From an uncultured Bacilli bacterium (lineage in GTDB: Bacteria; Bacillota_I; Bacilli_A; RF39; UBA660): a DNA stretch of 8,538 nt. This document shows positions 1 through 5,620 of the stretch, piece by piece. Under the pieces are notes generated by a model that made no database searches, was not told the DNA's origin, and saw nothing but the letters and a program-made list of their open reading frames with translations. Positions within the stretch are counted from its first letter, which is position 1; every line of letters starts with the position of its first letter. The DNA is taken from the NCBI GenBank assembly GCA_947600015.1, contig CANQFX010000052.1, forward strand, positions 1-8,538, written 5' to 3'. A program made the position numbers and the translations under genes.

Positions 1-1066
1 CTCCATTACATATGGTATTTGCACCCATACATTTAGAAAACTTCGGACATAATTCCTTTAGGTCCGCATTCAATTTTCCTTTTTCATCAAATAATTCCTC
101 AGGATGATAACTCTTCAACCATTTTTCAATCAATGGTAAGTTTTCTGGATTTTTTCTTGATATCGCAATAGGAACCTGATGAGAACGAAAAGAATCTTCT
201 ATTTTTTTCCCTTCTATCTTCTTTGGACCTGTCCATCCTTTTGGAGTCGTAAGAACTAGTATAGGATAATTTCCTTTCCCAGTTTGTTTCACCTTTTTGA
301 TTTGTTTGATTATTAAATCCATTGTATTTGCCATTTCACTATGCATCTTCAATGTGTCTTTTCCTGTCACAAAATATGGTTTCCATCCTAGTCCATAGAA
401 AAAATCTTCTAATTCTTCTTCACTCATTCTACCAAAAATCGTAGGATTTGATATTTTATAGCCATTTCTATGTAAAATAGGTAAAACAACGCCATCACTT
501 TTCTTGTTTAAAAATTTATTAATATGCCAAGAAGTGGCCAAAGGTCCTGTTTCTGCCTCACCGTCTCCTACGACACAAGCAGCAATTAAATCTTTATTAT
601 CTAAAACCGCTCCTGCTGCATGAGCCAAACTATATCCCAATTCCCCTCCTTCATGAATTGATCCAGGAGTTTCGGGAGCAACATGAGAAGAGATACCACC
701 TGGAAAGCTGAATTGCTTAAATAATTTTTTCATACCAGCTTCATCTTCTGTAATTTCTGGATAAAATCTAGAATATACTCCCTCTAAATAATGATTCGCA
801 ATCATTGCTTCTCCACCATGTCCTGGGCCAGAAAGATAAATCATATTCAAATTATATTTCTTAATTACCCGATTTAAATGAAGGTAAATAAAATTTTGCC
901 CTGGAGCCGTTCCCCAATGACCTACCACATTCGGTTTAATATCCTCAATACTAAGAGGCCTCCGCAACAATGGATTATCTAATAAATATAATTGGCCCAC
1001 GGATAAATAATTAAGTGCTCTAAAATAAGCATCCATCTTCTTTATTTCTTTTTTTGAAATTGCCAT
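1..1066 (-). CDS. xfp: Xylulose-5-phosphate/fructose-6-phosphate phosphoketolase, N-terminal part (3' end outside window)
   Basis: Phosphoketolases are cytoplasmic thiamine-diphosphate enzymes that use phosphate to split xylulose-5-P or fructose-6-P into acetyl-phosphate and an aldose phosphate, the core of heterofermentative and bifid-type pathways. The 355 codons seen carry the family's N-terminal signatures in order: GHWGT (His50), SGPGHGG (His83), SSHVAPETPGSIHEGG (His128, His138), the ThDP/Mg motif GDGEAETGPLA (167-177), NGYKISNPT (201-209) and TPKGWTGP (274-281). The usual family length is about 790-800 residues, so roughly 45% is present and the frame is open to the left edge. Residue 200, just before NGYKI, is Arg, where many homologues have Leu. 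The ATG at 1066-1064 is chosen because a strong GGGAGG ribosome binding site lies a few bases upstream (about 1071-1077) and the homology starts there. The family assignment is very secure; which of the two substrates is preferred cannot be read from this half. Confidence 0.95.
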   Translation of the reverse strand, partial: MAISKKEIKKMDAYFRALNYLSVGQLYLLDNPLLRRPLSIEDIKPNVVGHWGTAPGQNFIYLHLNRVIKKYNLNMIYLSGPGHGGEAMIANHYLEGVYSRFYPEITEDEAGMKKLFKQFSFPGGISSHVAPETPGSIHEGGELGYSLAHAAGAVLDNKDLIAACVVGDGEAETGPLATSWHINKFLNKKSDGVVLPILHRNGYKISNPTIFGRMSEEELEDFFYGLGWKPYFVTGKDTLKMHSEMANTMDLIIKQIKKVKQTGKGNYPILVLTTPKGWTGPKKIEGKKIEDSFRSHQVPIAISRKNPENLPLIEKWLKSYHPEELFDEKGKLNADLKELCPKFSKCMGANTICNG

Positions 1067-1089
1067 ATGACCCTCCCTATTCTTCCCTT

Positions 1090-1095
1090 ATTATA
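1090..1095 (-). promoter_or_regulatory. Candidate -10 box of the phosphoketolase gene
   Basis: Read on the minus strand there is a perfect TATAAT about 24 bases before the xfp ATG, giving a short leader containing the GGGAGG ribosome binding site. The hexamer 17 bases upstream (TGGATT) is a poor -35, so the promoter may be weak or activator-dependent. No convincing cre operator was seen. Confidence 0.5.
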
Positions 1096-1150
1096 TCGCA
1101 CAACGAAAAAGAAATCCAGAGGATTCTCTATTTTCTGATTGATTACCTAT

Positions 1151-1325
1151 TTGATTTTGACTCTAGACTAAATGAAAACCTACCCCTGTATGAGCAATCG
1201 CTTTCAAAGTAAGTGAACTGCTGCTCGGAAGCAGAGCGATAAGGTCTACCCTTTTAGAAGTTCAATAGTATTTCCAACGAACCAAGGATAAGTACCATTA
1301 ATAAGATTTAGTATATACTATATCC
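1151..1325 (-). pseudogene. Decayed C-terminal copy of the SipW/camelysin-like secreted protein encoded at 1791-2402
   Basis: Read on the minus strand, this segment resembles the last third of the intact gene at 1791-2402. The clearest block, 1187-1217, matches 1827-1857 at 28 of 31 bases. Its translation keeps TSKRVDLIALLP and LKAIAHTGVGFHLV, against TSKTVDFVAQIP and SKAITHTGMGFTLV in the intact gene. Three lesions make it non-functional. The Trp codon four residues from the end is TAG (1165-1163). The original stop has become CAA (1153-1151). About 10 bases are missing near 1260-1266 relative to the intact copy, which shifts the frame. The upper part (about 1276-1325) is much less similar, contains an in-frame TAG, and is assigned only because it reads like the same beta-strand region (YILNLINGT...VGNTI). 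No start codon or 5' part is visible, so this is a 3' remnant. It lies downstream of the intact paralogue in the direction of transcription, consistent with a former tandem duplicate. Confidence 0.8.
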
Positions 1326-1330
1326 CTACG

Positions 1331-1362
1331 AAAAATCTAGAACCATTAACGTCCTAGATTTT
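1331..1362 (-). terminator. Possible hairpin terminator around the stop codon of the Rpn remnant
   Basis: A 9-bp inverted repeat, AAAATCTAG at 1332-1340 and CTAGATTTT at 1354-1362, encloses a 13-base loop containing the TAA stop (1348-1346). On the minus strand the second arm runs into five T. Only two G-C pairs support the stem and the T-run is short, so it would be a weak terminator, or a chance structure in AT-rich DNA. Confidence 0.3.
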
Positions 1363-1768
1363 CAATCTCTTCTTTGCTTAGTCCTGTATATTCCTGTATC
1401 TTTTCTATGGATACATTGTCTGTTAACATATTCTTGGCTAGTTCTTTGATAGCTTCTTCTCTCCCTTGTTCTAGCGCTATCTTTTTCTCGATGTTTAGTA
1501 TCAGTTTTTGATCTTCTTCATAACTCATTGCACTTTGGAAGGTTTCTTCTTCATTTAAGTCTACTACCTTCTTCTCATATTCCATGACTAATTCATCTCC
1601 TTTGGATAAATCCTTTAACCCTTTTTCATCTAAATCTAACATGATTAGATGTTTATATTGCTCTACGTTCTCTTTTATAACAAAGAAGAAAAGGAAAAGG
1701 TTTTGAAAAAGAAAAATCCCCTTAGACAATTTTTCTTTTTCACTTTTCCTATATCCTTCAATTAACAA
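1346..1768 (-). pseudogene. Truncated Rpn/PD-(D/E)XK nuclease-family transposase, C-terminal remnant
   Basis: From about residue 40 to the end this 140-codon frame matches the C-terminal half of the Rpn (recombination-promoting nuclease) / PDDEXK_2 putative transposase family. The matching elements are KHLIMLDLDEKGL, then LSKGDELVMEYEKKVVDLNEE, SYEEDQKL, an EQGREEAIKELAKNML helix and the terminal helix-turn IEKIQEYTGLSKEEIENL. Family members are usually about 250-300 residues with the catalytic PD-(D/E)XK domain first. That domain is absent here, because the neighbouring gene ends only 22 bases upstream. The only start for the full frame is a TTG at 1768 without a ribosome binding site. The first 35 or so codons are low-complexity sequence coming from a large inverted repeat (1693-1749). 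I therefore read it as an inactive fragment rather than a small functional gene. Full-length relatives are multicopy, mobile-like genes in many Bacillota, so its presence marks past rearrangement here. Confidence 0.75.
1693..1749. repeat. Large AT-rich inverted repeat (stem-loop) downstream of the secreted-protein gene
   Basis: A perfect 13-base inverted repeat, GAAAAAGAAAAAT at 1705-1717 and its complement at 1729-1741, surrounds an 11-base loop. It is extended outward by a further 7-bp pairing (GGAAAAG 1693-1699 with CTTTTCC 1743-1749) across a small internal loop. It lies 42 bases after the stop codon of the gene at 1791-2402, so on the minus strand it could act as that gene's transcription terminator, although nearly all pairs are A-T. 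It also forms the low-complexity start of the Rpn remnant frame. Confidence 0.55.
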
Positions 1769-1790
1769 GTTTACTACTTTTTTATTTTTT

Positions 1791-2402
1791 TTAATTTTGA
1801 CTCCAAACTAGAGTGAATCCCATTCCTGTATGAGTAATCGCTTTCGAAGCAAGTGAATCGTTTGCCGTAGGAATTTGAGCAACAAAATCTACAGTTTTAG
1901 AAGTTCCTGCCGAAATAATAGTATTTACTTGTAACATAGCATTTGACTCAAATGGAACTTGTATATAATATCGTACATTTCCACAAAATATACTTCCTGT
2001 ATTCATTCCCGTGCATTCTACTCCACTTGGGGCAGTGGTTTGAATTGAAGTTAGTTTCGCATCGATTGTTCCATTATTTTCTATTGTAACACGCCAATAA
2101 CAAGCATCTCCTGGTTTTGTTAAAGTAGTTGCACCTATACTAATAGAATTGCTCGTCACTGTCGCGTTTTCACAACTAATTCCTGCGGTACTAGAATTAG
2201 GATTATATGTCTCCCCTTTTACTGTTCCAGTTCCTACTTCAAAGCCTACATTCCAACTCACTACATTTTGCGTAATATTACTGGTTGATACTTTTAAACT
2301 GGCACTTAAAGCAGCATAAACGATTGTTATACCTACTACAATTACTATTAATATAGAAAGAGTAAGTACTAAATTATTTCTCCTATTTCTTTTCATTTCC
2401 AT
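1791..2402 (-). CDS. Exported SipW-dependent/camelysin (TasA)-like protein of unknown function
   Basis: This encodes a small exported protein of about 203 residues. It starts with a basic stretch (KRNRRNN) and a strongly hydrophobic segment ending in VYAALSASLKVSTSN. It continues as a Thr/Ser/Asn-rich, probably beta-sandwich domain of about 165 residues. This layout, with the strand-like VSWNVGF just after the hydrophobic segment, resembles the SipW-dependent camelysin/TasA-like proteins of Bacillota; that link is by resemblance, without a diagnostic motif. Four cysteines (77, 101, 130 and 140 from this start) could form two disulphides outside the cell. The ATG at 2402 is chosen because AAGGAG at 2414-2409 sits six bases before it. 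An in-frame GTG at 2417 would add five residues but is itself the start of that ribosome binding site. No sipW-like signal peptidase is in the window. The gene has its own promoter with an 11-G spacer tract, so expression may be phase-variable. A decayed paralogue of its 3' end lies at 1151-1325. Adhesin, matrix or protease roles are all possible and undecided. Confidence 0.8.
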   Translation of the reverse strand: MEMKRNRRNNLVLTLSILIVIVVGITIVYAALSASLKVSTSNITQNVVSWNVGFEVGTGTVKGETYNPNSSTAGISCENATVTSNSISIGATTLTKPGDACYWRVTIENNGTIDAKLTSIQTTAPSGVECTGMNTGSIFCGNVRYYIQVPFESNAMLQVNTIISAGTSKTVDFVAQIPTANDSLASKAITHTGMGFTLVWSQN

Positions 2403-2437
2403 CTTTTTCTCCTTCACTTTTATTTTCTTCTATTCAA

Positions 2438-2468
2438 ATTATACCCCCCCCCCCTACAATTTTGTCAA
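2438..2468 (-). promoter_or_regulatory. Sigma-70-type promoter with homopolymeric G spacer, probably phase-variable
   Basis: On the minus strand a perfect -35 TTGACA (2468-2463) and a perfect -10 TATAAT (2443-2438) are separated by 19 bases: AAATTGTA followed by 11 consecutive G. The predicted start is near 2431, leaving a leader of about 28 bases that holds the AAGGAG site of the gene starting at 2402. The consensus optimum spacer is 17, so the present length should be weaker than a nine-G version. Slippage in the G-run would change the spacing and hence the transcription level. The box sequences and the count are seen directly; the switching is inferred. Confidence 0.85.
2444..2454. repeat. 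Homopolymer tract, 11 C on plus strand (11 G on the coding strand)
   Basis: Eleven consecutive C in otherwise very AT-rich intergenic DNA is a strong outlier and the only G/C homopolymer of this size in the window. It fills most of the promoter spacer of the gene at 1791-2402. Tracts of this length are hypermutable by slipped-strand mispairing, and its exact length in an assembly may be a consensus over a mixed population. Confidence 0.9.
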
Positions 2469-2470
2469 AC

Positions 2471-2491
2471 AAAAAAAGAGGAAGTTTCCTC
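2471..2491 (-). terminator. Rho-independent terminator of the FAD protein-cyclophilin operon
   Basis: On the minus strand, about 70 bases after the cyclophilin stop, GAGGA-AACT-TCCTC (2491-2478) forms a short stem with a tetraloop followed by seven T (2477-2471). A longer alternative pairs the A-rich GGAAGT region just after the stop codon (about 2538-2556) with the ACTTCC-T-rich side, giving a larger stem with a loop of about 50 bases. The T-run ends two bases before the -35 box of the next promoter, so terminator and promoter are back to back. Confidence 0.65.
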
Positions 2492-2559
2492 AATCTTTCT
2501 AAATTGTGCATCTAAAATGGAGTATAAGTAACAGTCTACTTCCTTTTTTGTTTTTTGAC

Positions 2560-3231
2560 TTATTGCTTTTTTACTTCTTGATATTCTTTCCCTTTTAAAT
2601 CTATTAAAGTTTTTTTGATTGTCAAATTATTTCGTAATTGTCCGGTTTCTTGATTCATGACTGCTTCTTCTTTTTCTATTCGTGCAATTATTTTTTTCCC
2701 ATCAATTACTTTTCCAAAGGCAGCATAATTTCCATCTAAATAGTCTGTCTTTTCTAACATAATGAAAAATTGACTACCTGCAGAATTATAATCTTGACTA
2801 CGAGCCATAGACACAATCCATTTGTCGTGTTTTAACTCATTTTTTATTCCATTTTCACGAAATTCTCCTTGAATAGTATAGCCTGGCCCTCCTGTACCTG
2901 TTCCAGTTGGATCTCCTCCTTGTAAAACAAAGCCTGGAACCAAACGATGAAAGGTATTGTTATCATAAAATCCGTCTTTGATAAGAGAAATAAAATTATT
3001 GACAGTATTAGGTGCATATTCTGGATATAACTCCATTACAATAGACCCATAATTTTTAATATACATCGCAACAACAGGATGTTCAGTCTCATATTGTTCT
3101 AGTGTTGTTTCATTTCCTTGCATATCGTACGAAATTCCCAAAAGTTCTTCCTTTACCGATTTCTTTTCTCCACATCCTGTAAATAAAACAATCAATCCTA
3201 GGATAACAAATAAACGACTTATTTTTTTCAT
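2560..3231 (-). CDS. Cyclophilin-type peptidyl-prolyl cis-trans isomerase, predicted lipoprotein
   Basis: This is a predicted extracytoplasmic folding catalyst that interconverts cis and trans peptidyl-proline bonds. Residues 1-19 are a short lipoprotein signal (two Lys, then a hydrophobic core) ending in LFTGC, so Cys20 is the likely lipidated anchor; Phe at -3 is slightly off the usual lipobox. After a linker, the cyclophilin domain spans about residues 52-212, with FHRLVPGFVLQGGDPTGTGTGGPG (94-117), GSQFFI (152-157) and YLDGNYAAFGKV (164-175). Residues equivalent to the human CypA catalytic set are present: Arg96, Phe101, Gln104, Gln154 and Phe156. Tyr164 replaces the Trp that confers cyclosporin sensitivity, as is common in bacteria, and Tyr169 stands where CypA has His126. 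The ATG overlaps the TGA of the upstream FAD-protein gene by four bases (ATGA), with AAAGGA just before it, so translation is probably coupled. The domain call is firm; client proteins are unknown. Confidence 0.92.
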   Translation of the reverse strand: MKKISRLFVILGLIVLFTGCGEKKSVKEELLGISYDMQGNETTLEQYETEHPVVAMYIKNYGSIVMELYPEYAPNTVNNFISLIKDGFYDNNTFHRLVPGFVLQGGDPTGTGTGGPGYTIQGEFRENGIKNELKHDKWIVSMARSQDYNSAGSQFFIMLEKTDYLDGNYAAFGKVIDGKKIIARIEKEEAVMNQETGQLRNNLTIKKTLIDLKGKEYQEVKKQ

Positions 3232-4616
3232 GATTCCTTTGTCCTTTCTAAAATATCTCTAGCAGCAACTAATCCCGTTGCGGCAGCAGTCACAATATTT
3301 CCTGCTTTACCGGCACCATCTCCTACAAAATAAATTTCTTCCTCTTCTAATTTAAATTGATTATTCGTTGTAATCTCATTACTAAAAAACTTAATTTCTG
3401 GTCCGTACAATAACGTCTCATCATTATTTACTCCTGGAATTATCTCATCTAATTTTTTTAATCCTTCTAAAATATTAGTAATAATTCTATGTGGTAATAC
3501 TAAAGCCAAATCTCCTGCGACACAATCTTTTAAGGTAGGCTCAATAAACCCTTTATTAATTCTTTTCCAAGTAGAACGATGACCATTTCTTAAATCTTTT
3601 AACGATTGAATAATTGGCTTAGAATCTCCCAATACATTGGCAATTTTTGCAATAGATTCCCCATATTCTCTTGTATTGGTAACAGGTTCTGTTAAATTCA
3701 CTCGACTAATAAAAGCAAAATTACTATTATTTGATTTAATATCCTTTAACGCATGACCATTAACGCAAATATAACCATAATAGTTTTCCTTAGCAACAAA
3801 TCCTCCTGGATTGGTACAGAATGTTCTAATCTCATCCCCATAAGTATCTGTTTTAATAAAAATAGTAGGATCATAAATAATATTTGTAATTTCTTGTAAT
3901 ATCTCTCTTCTTACCTCTACGCGAACTCCAATTTCTATACTTTGTGATAAATAAGAGATATGATATTTATCCGCTAATTCTTGTACCCACTTTGCTCCTG
4001 TCCTTCCTGGCGCTACAATGACTCTTTTACCAACAAGTGTTTCTTTTTGAGAAACCACTTCATATTCGAATCCTTTTTTGACAATATCGATAACATCCAT
4101 ATTTTCATATAAATCTACCCCATGCTCTTCTAAATAGGCAGAAAATCTCTCAATATACTCTGGTAAATGATCACTTCCTAAATGCTTTTGTTTAATAAGT
4201 AAAAGTCTTGCTCCTTCGATAGCAATCTTTTGTTTTATTTTTTCCGCCTCTTCCATATTTTTAGGAAATACTTCACTATCCATACCAAACTTCGTAAAAA
4301 TTTCTTCCGTATCATCAATCAACTGATAGGCTTCACTTTCACTCATATATTTAAATAAATCACTTTTCCCTAGTTTAGGAATAAAATTCAATTTTCCATC
4401 AGAAAACGTTCCAGCACCACCATACCCAGATAAAATCTGACAAGGATTACAGTTCTTACAACTGGTCTTATTCTTATTCATTGGACAAAAACGATTTTTT
4501 ACTTTTCTTCCTTTATCCACCAAAGCAACCTTTAACTTCGGATTTTTTGTTACTAATTCATAGGCAGAAAAAAGTCCTGCTGGTCCTGCCCCAATAATAA
4601 TTACATCATACTTCAT
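3228..4616 (-). CDS. COG2509-type FAD-dependent oxidoreductase with N-terminal cysteine cluster
   Basis: This is a predicted cytoplasmic flavoprotein of 462 residues. The N-terminal dinucleotide-binding fold shows VIIIGAGPAG (5-14), with the acidic end of strand 2 near Asp34. The C-terminal FAD motif is IYFVGDGAGKAGNIVTAAATG (about 428-448). Between them are the features of the COG2509 family of FAD-dependent dehydrogenases of unknown substrate: GYGGAGTFSDGKLN (64-77), and a cysteine group C44, C53, C56 and C59 just before it. That spacing could bind a metal or an Fe-S cluster, or act as a redox thiol set; the sequence does not decide. Length is normal for the family. The ATG is preceded by a GGTGAT element, a ribosome-binding form also seen before other genes here. 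The gene is the first of a two-gene unit, overlapping the cyclophilin start by four bases. TGA as its stop shows that TGA is not read as Trp. Family is certain, reaction unknown. Confidence 0.9.
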   Translation of the reverse strand: MKYDVIIIGAGPAGLFSAYELVTKNPKLKVALVDKGRKVKNRFCPMNKNKTSCKNCNPCQILSGYGGAGTFSDGKLNFIPKLGKSDLFKYMSESEAYQLIDDTEEIFTKFGMDSEVFPKNMEEAEKIKQKIAIEGARLLLIKQKHLGSDHLPEYIERFSAYLEEHGVDLYENMDVIDIVKKGFEYEVVSQKETLVGKRVIVAPGRTGAKWVQELADKYHISYLSQSIEIGVRVEVRREILQEITNIIYDPTIFIKTDTYGDEIRTFCTNPGGFVAKENYYGYICVNGHALKDIKSNNSNFAFISRVNLTEPVTNTREYGESIAKIANVLGDSKPIIQSLKDLRNGHRSTWKRINKGFIEPTLKDCVAGDLALVLPHRIITNILEGLKKLDEIIPGVNNDETLLYGPEIKFFSNEITTNNQFKLEEEEIYFVGDGAGKAGNIVTAAATGLVAARDILERTKES

Positions 4617-4676
4617 TCAAATCACCAACTCTAGTCTACCATAGTTTTCATTTTTTTACTATATTTATCAAACTTA

Positions 4677-4685
4677 TGATACAAT
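4677..4685 (+). promoter_or_regulatory. Candidate extended -10 promoter of the metallophosphoesterase gene
   Basis: TGATACAAT is an extended -10 element (TGn plus TACAAT) 17 bases before the ATG at 4703. The -35 region (near 4656-4662, TTACTA-like) is poor, as is typical when the TG extension is present. The leader is very short and contains the ribosome binding site GGTGA at 4692-4696. Confidence 0.5.
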
Positions 4686-4702
4686 AGAATTGGTGAAGAT
4701 AG

Positions 4703-5620
4703 ATGACAAGAGAAGAATTAAATCAAAAAAAACAAAAAGAACTTCTTGCAGAAGAGCATCGCGAAAGAAGGAAAAAAATTGTTATTGCGACGTTTAAATT
4801 TAGTTTTATTTTCATTTTATTATTCATTGGTTTTTATCTATATACTACTTATATTTCCACAACACGTCTGATCGTAAAAGAAAAAAGAATTATCAATGAA
4901 AAAATTCCTAGTAATTTTGATGGATTAAAATTAATTCATTTTTCTGACTTACATTATGGAAGTACCGTTTTTAATCAAGAAGTAGATAACTTAGTAAAAC
5001 AAATCAATGTTCGAAACCCAGACTTAGTAGTATTTACAGGAGATTTAATTGATGATGATTACTCTTTGTCTTCCAAACAACAAGAAAAATTAATTAAAAA
5101 ATTAAAAAGTATCCATGCTACATTAGGAAAATATGCTGTAATAGGAGAAGAAGATGGAGAAAATTTTACGACTATTTTAAATCAAAGTGAGTTTACTATT
5201 TTAAATAATGATTATGACTTAATCTATAACAACGAGCAAAATCCTATTTTATTCGTTGGTCTCTCTAGTGCATTAAAAGAACAACAAGATATTGACCAAG
5301 CTTTTCGCTATTTTAAAGAACCCACCCATAACGCTAACATTTTTACTATTACACTACTACATGAACCTGATTCTGTAGATTCTGTGTTAACTACTTATCC
5401 TTCCGATTTATTTTTAGCAGGTCACTCTCACAATGGAAATATTCGTATTCCTTTTTTAGGAGCTCTCTCTAAAGTAGAAGGAGCAACAACTTATGATCAA
5501 GAATTTTATCAATTAAAAAACTCTCAATTATATATTTCTAGTGGGATTGGAACAAATGGTTTTGGAATTCGCTTATTCTGTAGGCCTAGTATTAATTTCT
5601 TTCGTTTATCTTCGAAATAA
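4703..5620 (+). CDS. Membrane-anchored metallophosphoesterase (YkuE/YaeI-like) with altered GNH motif
   Basis: This is a predicted membrane-bound calcineurin-like phosphoesterase of 305 residues facing outward. A charged N-terminus (1-25) is followed by one transmembrane helix (about 26-50). The catalytic domain begins near residue 74. Metal-site motifs are SDLHYG (Asp82, His84), FTGDLID (Asp114), LLHEPD (His220) and AGHSHNG (His241, His243). The motif that should read GNHD/E is instead GEED (148-151), so the metal-bridging Asn and the catalytic-acid His are both replaced by Glu. The surrounding KYAVIG and downstream FTILNND align well with relatives, which makes a local frameshift unlikely. 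The enzyme may have changed activity, or Glu149 may serve as ligand. YaeI/LpxH-like relatives act on lipid-linked or nucleotide phosphates; the substrate here is unknown. The gene diverges from the FAD-protein gene and converges on the carboxypeptidase gene, overlapping it by 15 bp. Confidence 0.88.
   Translation: MTREELNQKKQKELLAEEHRERRKKIVIATFKFSFIFILLFIGFYLYTTYISTTRLIVKEKRIINEKIPSNFDGLKLIHFSDLHYGSTVFNQEVDNLVKQINVRNPDLVVFTGDLIDDDYSLSSKQQEKLIKKLKSIHATLGKYAVIGEEDGENFTTILNQSEFTILNNDYDLIYNNEQNPILFVGLSSALKEQQDIDQAFRYFKEPTHNANIFTITLLHEPDSVDSVLTTYPSDLFLAGHSHNGNIRIPFLGALSKVEGATTYDQEFYQLKNSQLYISSGIGTNGFGIRLFCRPSINFFRLSSK

Noticed and set aside
1219..1233. Small GC-rich hairpin (CTGCT-CGGA-AGCAG)
   Set aside because: It falls within the decayed gene copy with no T-run or conserved context, so it is probably chance from mutated codons.
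2403..2417. GTG at 2417 as start of the SipW/camelysin-like gene
   Set aside because: The AAGGAG that best serves as ribosome binding site lies inside this extension and is well spaced for the ATG at 2402.
3228..3230. Possible alternative genetic code (TGA as Trp) suggested by the high AT content
   Set aside because: TGA terminates the FAD-protein gene at its expected family length and tryptophans are encoded by TGG, so the standard code fits.
4617..4660. Minus-strand promoter for the FAD-protein gene (TGGTAGACT extended -10)
   Set aside because: It would place the transcript start almost on the ribosome binding site, and no -35 at suitable distance is present; the true promoter was not identified.
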